A DNA stretch of 64,000 nt from Scalesia atractyloides (taxonomy: Eukaryota; Streptophyta; Magnoliopsida; Asterales; Asteraceae): the NCBI GenBank assembly GCA_947069175.1, contig CAMTDV010000019.1:75887358-75951357 (forward strand), written 5' to 3'. This document shows, piece by piece, positions 1 to 11,605 of the stretch (positions within the stretch are counted from its first letter, which is position 1; every line of letters begins with the position of its first letter). The notes beneath the pieces are model-generated. The model saw only the letters and a program-made list of their open reading frames with translations. It had not been told where the DNA came from and did not search any database. Both the position numbers and the translations under genes were made by a program.

Positions 1-965
1 AAATAAGCCGAGCCCGAGCTTAGATTTTCAACTCGGTTTCAAATTCAAGCCGAACCGAACCGAACCAGTATGGTTTATAATCTAATCGAACCCAAGCTTA
101 CCCTGGCTTGACTTAGCTCGAGTCATGAACAACCATATTAGGGATGAACAAATGGTACTGGGTACTCGTACCAAATTTACCGAACCGAAATATTTTTATA
201 GCGCGGTATTTACCTCTAATACCGGTACCAAACCGTATCGTACTTGACATATTCAGTAATGGTACCAACACCCACATTTAAAGATTTTCGATACCAGTAC
301 CGGTTGATACCGAGCTAATCCCTAAACCTTGTTTTGCCCCCTTAAATCTTAAATGTTATTTGAATGTATTATTGAAAACTCTTTTTACTCGCCTTCCATA
401 TGCACTACATTCATACCACATTAATGACCCCGTATTGTTTGAATTATTTTTAATGACACCATTATTGTTTGAATCATATTTTTTTGTATTTCTTGGATCA
501 TGTATCTGAGTTTGTAAACACCAAACCTCCTTCGTTGACTTCCAGTTCGGTTGCTTCAGTCTGCACCAAACTTTGATTTCCACTCATCTTCCGTTCACCT
601 AAGGAAAAGCAACAATAACATGATAAGTCGATTCGATTTCACCACCGCAAAAGGCACATGAGATAGATGAAACATTGACGTTACGACTAGTCAAAGCCTC
701 TCTTGTTTGAAAAGGAACGTAGCATTGAAAAGAAAATAAGTGTTTTCAAATGATCTATAGAGATTTCTAGAGATGCTCTTAGAGATTTTTCTAAGGAAAA
801 TCACGAGATTTACTTAATTTAGAAACTTAATCAAATCTACAAACGTAAATCCAACAACTCTTAACAACCAAAAATTATTCTTTTTATAGGTTTAGAGTGT
901 TTGAAATGTTACAATCAATTATAGTGTCACAATTTCATGTCTCATGTGACATGAGATAAGAAGTT
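1..965. other. Intergenic, repeat-like, no gene seen
   Basis: AT-rich sequence with no credible coding region. The first 130 bases carry degenerate GAGCC/CGAACC runs, and 150-320 has many GGTAC/GTACC-type words. Similar text recurs at 59000-59460, which suggests old dispersed repeats of unknown class. The last 60 bases before the transporter stop codon resemble the same position beside the second copy (50860-50925), so they belong to the duplicated segment. Confidence 0.5.
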
Positions 966-2211
966 CTAAGCCCATTTTGCCATCAAAGACATTCCACCAG
1001 CGCCAAGCAAGACAGCTGCATAAGACTTAATTTGTAGCTTAATGCTTCCTTGAATCTTTGGACCCATGAAATCAGCAGCAAGAAGATCGACCAACGCCAT
1101 GTAGATAAGAAGCCCAGCTGATGACGCGTTGAGTAACCCAACTGTGATTAATGAACTCGGGCTGTTCTCTTTGTAGGTCTTCGACAATGCAATCCCAAGA
1201 GCGATCCCAAACGGAGTCGTTATTGAGAAGAAAAACACCATTGCTGCTTTCTTCACAGTCTTATATTCAGCCTGTCATTGTTTAAATATTTTGATATACA
1301 TACATAGTGAAATATATATAATCAAATGTGTAACTACAAATATCATTTTTGTAAGACCTGAAGAATGCAACCACCAAGACCCATGCCTTCAAACATTTGA
1401 TGGAAACAAAGAGCTGCTACCAATGGCTTTATTGTGCATACATCATTTGACGCCCCAACTCCAAGTCCGATCACTATCGAGTGAACCACTATTCCAAGTT
1501 CAAGAACCTGATTATTAAATTTTCAAGTTGTTTTAGTTTTTATAACAATTGCATCTTGTGGAAAAATATAAAAATCATGTAAATTCTAAAATGTCAATGT
1601 TTGTTTAAAACTAACCATGGCTACAACACGATAACGAAGAAGTTGTTGTCCTATTGCACCCTTTTGGTGGCCATGATTGTGTCCATGAAAATGCATTGCA
1701 CCACCACTTGCAACCGCCATCTCCTGGTCTCTAGTAACAACTTCACCCCCTTCAGCCGCCGCTATAGTGTTGTTCTTCGATGTATACATGCTTGTAGCCA
1801 TTGAGTCCACCATGAGTGTGAAAATAGCTGATAACATAGCAACAAAGCCCGTGAATGGAAACTTATGCCACGGGTTATCAGCCAAGCAACTCGATCTCAA
1901 CATGTCAAAAGAATCAGGCAACACGTGCATAAATCCAGTAGCCAAAATGATGCCTGAAGCAAAAGCTTTCACGATCACAAAAAGACTACGGTCTGGGCTA
2001 AGGGCGGGGATGGAACGAGTGATTAGAGGTAGGCATACCCAATGATGCTCGTGATAAGAATAGCCGCTATACCAATGATCTTTAAGGGTAAGGCCTTGGA
2101 TTTGTTGTTACAAGGGTTGTTGGTTTCATCTTCACATTGTGCCAAGGCTGTGGTGCATAGGAATATCATATAGATGATGAAAATTGAGACTATTTTGAAA
2201 TTAGAAGCCAT
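966..2211 (-). pseudogene. IRT/ZIP-family metal transporter, left copy, frameshifted in exon 1
   Basis: A three-exon gene on the minus strand: exon 1 2211-1616, exon 2 1507-1358, exon 3 1271-966, with GT...AG introns. It is a near-identical paralogue of the intact gene at 50926-52141. The start encodes a hydrophobic leader followed by a CEDxTNNPCNNKSKALPLK segment and TM1. Near 2038-2041 one base is missing relative to the other copy (ATACCC-A against ATACCCCG), so the frame ends a few residues after TSIIG. The correct frame resumes at once (VKAFASGIILATGFMHVLPDSF) and stays open to the natural stop, with the His-rich loop HFHGHNHGH, the TM4 histidine and CFHQMFEGMG all kept. The lesion is therefore very recent or an assembly error. 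Translation from the internal Met at 1978 would lack the leader and TM1. Confidence 0.85.
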
Positions 2212-2281
2212 GCTTACTTCAAGATTTCTTGATATTTGTTTGCTTGAATGTGTTATGAGTGAAGCTCAAGGTGGTATGTTG

Positions 2282-2282
<1 letters not shown>

Positions 2283-2320
<38 letters not shown>
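2283..2320. repeat. (TA)n microsatellite at the left transporter promoter
   Basis: About 19 TA dinucleotides lie roughly 70 bp upstream of the left transporter start. The corresponding place upstream of the intact copy has a short TTATATATAA stretch near 52240, so the array seems to have grown out of a TATA-box region. Confidence 0.8.
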
Positions 2321-2321
<1 letters not shown>

Positions 2322-2323
<2 letters not shown>

Positions 2324-4360
2324 TAGTGGCATCATGTGTTTGTATATATTAAACATGGATAGGCACCAATGGGAACTATTCTAAACATTTGTATATAATT
2401 ACTTTAGAATTGGAATGTTATTTGGTCAACTCTAAAGAGCATTTTCCATGACACTTTTATTGTGTGTGTGTGTCTGTTGTATATAAGGACATTTGGTTAA
2501 TTAATTTGTAATTTTTTATACAAAAATAAGTGATAGGTTAAGATTTTTTTACTTGTATTTTCTATTTTATGACGGCAATTGGCTGTCACATAGATACATT
2601 ACAATTCGATTCAAAATAACATATAAGTTTTTTAATTAAAATCTATCACGTGGCACTAGTAGTAACAAGTAAATTTGAACCTAGGCTGCTACCGGCATTA
2701 ATTGGATAACTACTAAAAAACAAATATGCATTTAATATTATTTTAAATTACATATACAATCAAAGTTGGAGAGGATAAAGAGATTGAGATGTAGAATGAT
2801 ACTGAGTTCAAGTCAAAGAAGGTCGAATGCAGTAACTCTTCTTGCCATGTGCCAGTTTCCGTCGTCCATGTGTGGCCTGGGTTCGATGTCCACGTTGTGA
2901 GAGGATAACAACATATATCTAACTATTAAGACCATCCGGTGTACTGCATGAGATGTCCGGGATCTTAAAAATTCAATATTTTACTACGAAAAACAATTTT
3001 TTAAAAATTTTCAGTAAAATTAACATTACGTGTAAAAATCAGCGGAGGCCAGGACACGCACGGGCCTCCATTGTCTTCCGCCCATGCTCATGTGATGTCT
3101 GGCTCGTGAATGCACACCCTGTCAGCCATGCGTGAGGCTGTGGGATGTGAGCTCACTGGCGGTCATGATCCAAACACCTTTCAGTTGTTTTATTTTTCTT
3201 TTTTTTTTAATTTTCGTATTAGAAAAATAATATGAATGGTGAGTGAGTGAGTGAGATGATACCTAATAAGGATTGAGTGACAAGGTAGTGATATGACGAT
3301 GATGCGGAATAAGCCTCATACTCGCTGTAACAAAGAGTACACAAATGGCATAATATTACATATTAAAAATGTTTTTTTGGCAAAACGAAATACTATGTCG
3401 AATTGGGACGATTAAACACTTAAAGCGCAAGTATATATGCTTATGAGTGTAACTTTGGTATAAGATATATAATAGTTTAGGTTATTATTTAAATGATATA
3501 GTTATCTATAGACATCATGGTGGTTATAAGTGATGTATTACACAATTTAAAGATTGTAAGTTTACATTTTGTAGTGTATAGATGGTAGTGTAATTATCCT
3601 AAAAATCTAGGAATTGTGTTCTTAAAAAGTTTAACTAAACTAATATCACTTTTAGAAACTATAAAAATAAACAAGTTAAATGGGTTAACCACGAACCCCT
3701 TATCCCCACCTTAACGTAACATGTTTAGCTTAACGAGTATGCGTGCACTACCCAAAACTAAACTGAACCAAACGAAGCTTAAAAATTGATCTAAAAAATT
3801 CTTACCCTAATTAAGGGCTCGATAATCTGAAAAATGTTAATGTAGTAAAATTAAAGTGCAATGTGAACTAAATATACTAAATCATAAATATTATTATCTA
3901 TAGTATCTTAAAATGTAACTCTTTGTACGAAAATGTAATTTTACCACGATTTTAAGACACTTAAGAGAGTTTGGGGTCTTAAAACGAGAGTGAAATTACC
4001 CTTTCGTCCTTATACTTAATGTATAAAGTTTACAAAGCTAAAACTCTCAAATACATTTTGTCCCATATCGCTTGCCTAAAGAAAATATTGCAAAGAAAAC
4101 TTTTATAAATAGAGAAGAGTAACCCAACAAAGCTCCTTAGCAGCTTTGTTTAGGTACGACGATTGGCCATATGGCCTGTTTGGTTTTAGTTTTTTCTTGG
4201 TTCATGGGCCTATTATTAATAATCAATAGGCTGATTCAAAACTGAACCAAACTGAAAAATCTTGGTTTTGATTATGACTAATGCTCAAAACCGAATCAAG
4301 CAAATCAAGCCGACTTGAACTCAAGCTTCAAAATAGCTGGATTTTGCGTTCGAGCTGAGC
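2322..4360. other. Intergenic, no gene seen
   Basis: AT-rich. The part from 2340 to 2450, with AAACATGGATAGGCACC and TTGGAATGTTATTTGGTC, matches sequence at 53830-54000 upstream of the other transporter copy. A GC-richer block at 3035-3175 and a GAGT run near 3238-3255 are the only other distinct texts. No convincing coding region or RNA gene. Confidence 0.5.
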
Positions 4361-6049
4361 CACCTTGTAACACCCTAACCTGCTTAAACCGAAAAGATGC
4401 AGCGGAAATACGTACTATAAAATTTCTTTAATTAAAAATATTCCAACATGATTGAAAGTCCTTTCTATGGTGAGTCTTTAACGATAATTACATTTTTTGT
4501 TTCGTTTAATACATAAAACATAACATATGTTTTATGATCTACAAGACCATACATTCCCGTACAATCCATGTTATGACTCGATCTTCGGCCGTTCACGTCT
4601 CGTGATGACCATGGCCTGTAATACTGTGCAACCTGCATTCACCACATACGTTCGCATTATTAGTACTTGGGGTATTATCTAATCTAAAGCGTATAACTAA
4701 AGGATCAGATTGCGTTTTATGCTCATGTAGATTCCATCTAGTTATCCTTCTGAATTCGAGCATTTCGTCTCACGGTCTAACCTTCGATGAGCATACAATA
4801 ACGTACCTGCACTTCATGTCATTCCCAAAAACAATTTGATTAACATCGTAAATTCTTATACATTAACACCATATTTACCTTCATATTAATCCAATTAATT
4901 GGAAACATATGATGTAATAACACATGTACAAAACATCTAATCTAACTCCTTCTTGTATGAAAGACCTACTTCAAACATGCAAACCTCCATACCCGAAACC
5001 CTTATATACGTCTTACATACTCACGTATCCGTTAAACAATCCTAAGCACAACATTTGTGAGTAATTTCTCATACTTATTAATTTACACGTATATTCATAT
5101 CTAATCACATTTAGCGATGGCTTCCACATTACACTATATCAAGTGCATACTATAAGAATCTACTTATAAGTGTCACACCCCAACCGATGGCGGAATCATC
5201 GGGGCGCGACACTAGGCGAATCACATTGCTCAAGAGACATCATAACAACTATTTAAGCGATAATATTTAAACGTTCAATATCCCATACCATCAAACATAA
5301 AATCCCAAATGATTATTACAATATCAACCAATCTCTCAAACATATCCAGTCCGATCTTCCCTAGATTTCTATTTCATGAGTTTCTAGAGATAAGATCCTA
5401 ATCCATTTCAGCGAGAAGACATCAACCTGCCACATATATTAAAATAAACGTCAATACAATTAAGTAAAGGTGAGCATACATGTTTGCGTACATAATAAAT
5501 ATAAAAGCGTTGGCATACACCGCATGACATACATAAGAGATGTGAACTATGTAACTACTTAGATTCAAGTAAACCAACAAACCGCGAGTGCGAGGGACGC
5601 GAACAAGTGTCCACGTCCTAAAGAGAAAATAAATGTGAAATAAAAATGCGAGCCTTAACAACCCCGGGCCTCCGGGTGGCGGGTCAACCTCTAGCAAGCT
5701 ATCATGTTAAGGGTGGCGTACTAGCAATCAAACAATACATACAATTCAGCAGATTTCACGTATAATCAGGTAATAGCGGGTTGCGAATAAGCTGAGAGTT
5801 GTGTGATGTGTTTTAATATAGGAACATACGTGACACCCAAAAGTGCGTTTAAGCATAAAAGGGTTCAAGTATACTCACAGTTGGTGCGTAAAGAGAGAGA
5901 AACGGGATCTGATGTAGGTTGAGGAGAGCGTCGGATCAGCCTGTAAGCGAACAGAAGTGCATTAGTCTTCCGAATTGCTGAAATGGTCGAGTCGTGAAGG
6001 AGCAGAGGACAAGTTCTGGCAAAGTTGTACCAAATCTTCTGGGTTTGGT

Positions 6050-6282
6050 ACAAGTTCGGGCGAACTTGGCTATCTTGCCTTACTGGAAGTACAAGTTCGG
6101 GCGAACTTGCCTTGTTTTGTTGAGGTTGATATAAGTTCATGCGAACTTGTCTGGTTTCCTTGGAAACCATACAAGTTCGAGCGAACTTGGTTGATTTCTT
6201 AGGAGGTTGGCAAGTTCGGCCGAAGTTGGTCACAAATGTGTGACAACTTCGAGCGAACTTGATCAATTTGGAGCAAACTTGA
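6050..6282. repeat. Palindrome cluster 1 (CAAGTTCG-NN-CGAACTTG)
   Basis: About seven copies of an 18-bp palindrome with 8-bp arms CAAGTTCG/CGAACTTG and a variable 2-bp centre (GG, GA, GC, AT), some with one or two arm changes. Copies are spaced about 25-50 bp apart. On the minus-strand LTR this cluster lies downstream of the TATA box, in the part expected to be transcribed. Confidence 0.85.
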
Positions 6283-6723
6283 TCATTTTGGTCACCAAAT
6301 CGTGCGTTTTTGCGTCGTTTGCTGAGGAAATCGAGTGTCCATCCCTCCAACCTTAAGCTACAGAGCAAAACCTAGGATGGAGAGGTCTTTTGGAGTGAGT
6401 TTTAGCCACTTTACAGGAACTCTGGGCTAATCCGGGCGAACTTGATGGTTCTTACGGGTTAGTCCAGCTCGTGCAAGGTGACGGCATCGTCCTTGTGCTT
6501 CCGGATCTGAGATCTTGCTTGACAACGCCTCGTGCCACTTCATAGTGAACGAAACATAAGTGAAAAAGAGAAGTATTGTAGAAAAAAATGAAGATTTTTG
6601 TAAACAGAAGAGTTTTGATGAAATCGAAGGTAAAACCTTGTGCCAAATCGTTGTAAAACGTTGTTGTTTGCATGAAAACAGGTTAATTCTTACTTGGAAA
6701 TCAAAGGTTTTTGGTTTCAGGAG

Positions 6724-6966
6724 GCTTCGGGCGAACTTGCAGCAAGGAGTGCACGAATGGAGGTGTTGGGTATTTATAGGTGAGGTGAAAATGAGCTGAA
6801 ATAGACCAAGTTCGGCCGAACTTGGCACAATTGAGCGAACTTGGCCAGTTCTGCTGGAATATGTGCAAGTTCGAGCGAACTTGCTGGTTTTGAGGAGATT
6901 TCTTATGTTTTCACCACTTGTCAAGTTCGGGCGAACTTGTGATGCCCAGGTTCGGCCGAACTTGGC
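6724..6966. repeat. Palindrome cluster 2 (CAAGTTCG-NN-CGAACTTG)
   Basis: Six further copies or half-copies of the same palindrome, including perfect CAAGTTCGGCCGAACTTG near 6810. Most lie upstream of the minus-strand TATA box at 6771-6778, which is the expected enhancer/promoter position. Confidence 0.85.
6771..6778 (-). promoter_or_regulatory. TATA box of inner solo LTR
   Basis: Reads CCTATAAATACCC on the minus strand. The same box with the same flank occurs at 61745-61752 in the related LTR of element F, which supports a real LTR promoter. Confidence 0.6.
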
Positions 6967-9429
6967 CAAATGGCGAAGTTTTGTTTGTTATTTTCGCGTT
7001 AGGCATTCGTTTGGCGATTCGGTTCGTATTACATAGTTATGTTAAGCGTTACAATCGATAGAATAATGCGATTTAGCGATTCGAATAAGCGAGAGCGATG
7101 CGATAGCAAGTATAATCATAACCATAAGCACACATAACACATAATTATCATAACTTCACATAATTAACTGTGATTGCGATGCGATGAGATAAGCGATGCG
7201 ATGACACAAGTGTTTATTAGACAATAACACACCCGACTCTTGGAGTAACATAGTTACTTGTGATTGCGTTGTGTTGTGTGAGCGTTGCGTTTAATAAGAG
7301 ATTAGATGAGTTATCATTGTGGCAAAACATAATTATTTAACATAAACGTTTCCATAATCGAATCCCGGAGTACAACAACGAATGTAAACGAAAAACATGG
7401 AAATAAAAATAAAACAAAATTAACAACGAGAATACGAGTTGTTACAATAAGACTTAGCCAAATCTTATCAAAACTACGTTTACATATCCTAGTGTACATA
7501 ACACGTCTTCGTACATGTCCATAAGCTTCTGTACTTACTCGAATCCCACAAAAACTTTAAGGTAGGTTTGGGGTACCTTTAGGAAGCTTAATGGGCCTAG
7601 GAAACAAAAGTGCGAAAAACACAAAAAATGAGTTTTCGGCAACGAACCCACGTAGACAACAACATTTGGCGTCGGATGCAAAGGGACCTCGCGTCGCCGA
7701 CGCCCCCTCTGCAGCACAAAACGTTGATTTCCGTAATTTAGTCGTTTTACTCACCTGTCGCGTATCCCGGAAGTCCAAAGACGTGTATTGACCATTTTTA
7801 AGCCCCCATATCCTTCTAGTACTTAACCCCAAGATCAAACCAATTGTCACAACTCGCTAAGTTACTTTCTATGTTCGACCCGTTTGATCTCGCCAAACAC
7901 TTTCCATCACATATGAACTATAAGCATCTTACGACAACATTTCTTACCCATTTACTTACATTTCATAATCATTACTACATAACTTCTAATATTCATAAAA
8001 ACAACTTCATTAATATACTAAGAGTGAGTTTCGGAGTTCATTTACCTTAAGCGTCCGTAATCGCATCCGTTTCTTGCTTCTTTTGACCCGTTAGCCTTCC
8101 ATGCTTCCATCCGTCTTGACATGATTCCTATACTTTCATGTCATCATATTCACGTTCTCGTTAGCATACATGTTTGTACATATTGGCGATCATATCAATT
8201 TTATATTTCACATTAAACTTTCAATCATCATTGTAACAAACACAAGTCATGGATTCAATGACACATCATTCCAAATTCACTAAATTTAACATGTCATCGG
8301 ATATAATATATAAGGATCCACCAAGCACCATTTATCCCTTCTAGCCTTATGATCATATTAGGATTTCTAATCATGCTATTCTCTTACCCGTTGACTTTTC
8401 AGAAAAGTCAACAATCAAGTACTCAAATTACCAACTTAGGACACATGTCCTTATCGATGTAGTCGGTTGTGTTAATGGTACCATAAGCACTTCACACCCA
8501 TGTAGTAGAGTACATACAACCTTGTAATCTCCTAGTTACATACCTATTTACACAAAATCGATTTTACACATGCTAATTGCTTTTATTACCTTACACTTGA
8601 CAACCGCACAAGGCTAGATAATTTAACAAGGTAATACATCACTATCCGCTAACGAATACTTATGTTATATAATTAGTGCGCATTCACTTCTAACTTACCA
8701 ATAAGCAATTGTTCCATCATATGGTGCGCACCTTGCCGTTCACACCTAGAGTACAAGTTACTAATGCATACTTCTACCGAATCATTCCATCATTTACACC
8801 TTCTCATGAATTCGTTCTACAATGCATTTTACATGTTTAACTATCATCACTTAAGTCATTGTTTCATCTGACACTTGTTCGTCTATTGTTAGCATACATG
8901 TTTACATTCTATTGTCTTTTAGACATTTCATCAAGCACTTGGTATGTATACAACATACTAAGCTTAGTGTACAAGCTTTAATGCACATCTTCCTACTTGC
9001 TTTTATTCAACAAATACAACTAAACATCCATCAATTTCATATAATAATCAACTTGTCTTATAATAATCATCACATACAACATACTACATCAACAATTACA
9101 CAACATTGAACAAGGAAGATTCACCATATCATCATCCTTGCTACTACAAGTGGGTTTCACCCCAAAACATCAAATGACATCAACATCTTGTATAATCCAT
9201 GTTCCATATGATGATTCTAACATATATTCATGCTCAATTTCATACAAAATCACGGATTGGTCATAACCCACAAAGATCATCAAATTAACTTCAACAACTT
9301 ACCTCATGTGTAGCAAGTCTAGATGATCATGAATTTAAGTCCATGCATTAGATATGAGTTGAATTCTCCTTCCAATTTGAAGATTTTGAGAGATTAGGGT
9401 TTCTTCCCTCTTCTTCCTTGTTCTGGTCG

Positions 9430-9430
<1 letters not shown>

Positions 9431-9455
<25 letters not shown>
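9431..9455. repeat. (CA)n microsatellite
   Basis: About 12 CA dinucleotides inside the outer solo LTR. Confidence 0.85.
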
Positions 9456-9460
<5 letters not shown>

Positions 9461-9684
9461 TACAAGTGTTTGTTGTGTTTTAATTTCTTTTTATTTAAAA
9501 CAATTAGTTTCAGTTGCTCTCATTTGGTCCCCCAACTATGGATTTATTATAAAAGCCACTAGTTCATGTTTGCATTCATTACTTATTTCTAATAAATTAG
9601 GTTAGTTAATCCTAGTTATTATACTTAATTCTATACTATATGGAAACTGTAATAGCGGGTTAAGTTTTGGGGCGTTACACACCT

Positions 9685-10008
9685 CAGTTGAATTCGGGCT
9701 AAGTGGTCTTATAAGGATCGAGCACAACCCCCAATACAACCAAAATTTGAGTTTAGTTGGGTCAACTAGAATAAATTCGAATAATTTAAACTAAAATCAC
9801 CAAAGTTAGCTAATTGTTGTGTTCTCCATTGCACCGACGAGTTCTCTCTGGCGTGTGCTAAATATATATCTTGCTCTTAAGGAATTGAAAGATCTAATAC
9901 GATGGTTGAAGTATTATACGTCGGTCCATTATCTTGTCATCTTGTGTGGTCCAATTTAAATGTTGAGTTACAGTCGTTAGGGTTTTACCCATTCAATCAG
10001 TTAGCCAA
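9685..10008. other. Intergenic, no gene seen
   Basis: Sequence between the outer solo LTR and the SINE. I see no coding, RNA or clear repeat signal. Confidence 0.4.
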
Positions 10009-10312
10009 TGACCTCTAGCTCAACTGGTAGGAGGATTTTAGTTCTTCTGTGAAGACTCAAGTTCGATTCCCATTTGGTGTAAAAAAGAGTGAGTCACTGG
10101 TGGGCAATGATCGGAGAACCAGGGAAACATGGGTTCGATCCTTGAGCCAAACGGGTTTTTCCGGTAATTTCACCGTCGTGCCTACGGGGGGGTGGGTTAC
10201 CGGGTTTTCTCTGGAAGTGGTGGTGGACGACTCGGGTTACTCTCGGAGTACTCCGTTTGTCCAGTGGATGCCCTGAGAGTATTCGGGATTGATTCGTTGG
10301 CCGTTAAAAAAA
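10009..10312 (+). mobile_element. tRNA-derived SINE
   Basis: The 5' part is tRNA-like: A-box TAGCTCAACTGG (10016-10027) and B-box AGTTCGATTCC (10060-10070), 44 bp apart as in Pol III type-2 promoters. A tRNA-unrelated body follows, with a second GGTTCGATCC text and CTCGGGTTACTC words, ending GGCCGTTAAAAAAA at 10301-10312. The composition and the oligo-A end fit a plant SINE. I could not find a clear target duplication. Confidence 0.7.
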
Positions 10313-11600
10313 CGAAGATCGTTCGTGATTAAGTGTACTATTTATGCCCTAATTTTCTCCACATTGAGGAAAAACCAAAAATTCACCAATTTTTGTGATT
10401 GTTAATGGATTCACCAATTCAGCTACTATATAAATTCATAATTTTTCATATGAACGACCGGTGTTGAGAAGATTGGATTTTTTTTATTGGGTTTTAGGGT
10501 ATGACTTTTTGTTTATTTTATTAAGATAAAATATGGAGGATAGTGAAATTTTAAAAAGTCTAAATCTAACAGAGTTTAAATGGTGTTAAGCTACAAAGGT
10601 GCAAGGTATTAAAGATTTGGACCATAGGGATTCACTCGACAAGATTAAAAGGGTTTGGACTCGGATTGATTGTTGGTTTCAAACCAAAGTAATGCAAAGT
10701 GCAGTTTACTCTTAAAAATAACTCAATGCTTCCGTACATAGGATATCCACTGTCTCTGTACCATACTAAGTATCGTCACCATAACTTCAATGAAAGTAGG
10801 TTGACAACAAGCTCCAAATCATTGACGGTGTAACTTTGGGCTCGCTCGACGCATAAACTCTGTCCTTTTTTCGCTCCATATTTATTGAACCCAATATTCA
10901 CAGGAATGCATCACTGTAGACATCAAAATCATTAGTCCATGTAAGATAATAATTGGCACGTCATATAACTTATGTTAAATTAACATGTGTACAAATAATA
11001 TTTCAATATACTGAAAGGAAATTGACCTCTTGATCCCATATGAAATACAACAAACTTCATGCCATTGCGGTTTCTTTTTTTCCCTTATCGAGGGAGAGAG
11101 GGAATTGACGTGGTCAACGTACGAAAGATTCATAATGTTGACAACTATTTTGATTCGCTGTACTCGTTTCGGGCGCCATACCGAATCCATCTTAACCAAT
11201 TTAAAAAAAACCATTATAGTTTTGCTAGAAAAAAAAGCTAAAACGATGGCAAAATTGTAATTTAGAGCTAAGAGCGAAACTGTAATTTGTCTGAACCAAT
11301 GAGCGAGTGTTAGGTAGCTCACGAATAAAAATTAAATGGAGTCAACCAACTAAAACAAAACACTTCTATAGATTTGCAAAAAAAAAAAAAAAAACTAAAA
11401 CGATAGCAAGACTATAATTTTAAACTAGGGGCAAACTCGTAATTTGTGAAAAGCAAAAGCGATTACAATACTTTAATTTTTAACCGGTGCAAAATCATAA
11501 TTTGAGCAGAAGAAAATTCGTTATTTTGAACTAGATGTAAAATTGTAATTTATCTGAACCAATAGGGAAGTAACAGGCAGGACACCATTCCGCACAGAGG
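10313..11600. other. Intergenic with degenerate repeats from 11210
   Basis: No credible gene. From 11210 to 11570 the phrase GGCAAAATTGTAATTT recurs in varied form (near 11249, 11408, 11495, 11549) with adjacent CTGAACCAAT text, so this is an old, decayed repeat. A poly-A run lies at 11378-11394. Confidence 0.5.
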
Positions 11601-11605
11601 TTTTG

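Larger units (their letters stand above)
5171..7446 (-). mobile_element. Solo LTR (inner), Tekay-like, nested in the outer solo LTR
   Basis: Begins TGTCACACCCCAACCG and ends GAGTTGTTACA, with a perfect 5-bp target duplication ATAAG at 5166-5170 and 7447-7451. The ends match the LTR of element F (60480-62378), which is followed by a polypurine tract and pol. Here no tract, primer site or coding sequence follows, so only one LTR (2276 bp) remains. It holds a minus-strand TATA box and two clusters of CAAGTTCG palindromes. Confidence 0.88.
4366..9679 (-). mobile_element. Solo LTR (outer), interrupted by a second solo LTR
   Basis: The segment starts TGTAACACCC and ends GGGGCGTTACA, the TG...CA ends of an LTR, and is bordered by a perfect 5-bp target duplication CACCT (4361-4365 and 9680-9684). 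Without the nested insertion it is about 3.0 kb. No gag, pol, primer-binding site or polypurine tract lies between the ends, so I read it as one LTR left after LTR-LTR recombination. The strand is inferred: read on the minus strand it starts TGTAACGCCCC and ends GGGTGTTACA, as related Ty3/gypsy LTRs do. It contains only tiny non-coding reading frames. Confidence 0.75.

Noticed and set aside
6050..6966. CRISPR-like array of spaced repeats
   Set aside because: This is plant nuclear DNA. Spacing is irregular, repeats are palindromic and diverged, and they sit in an LTR.
10975..11322. 115-codon minus-strand reading frame and overlapping plus-strand frames
   Set aside because: They lie in decayed repeat sequence with AT-driven codons and show no family similarity I recognise.
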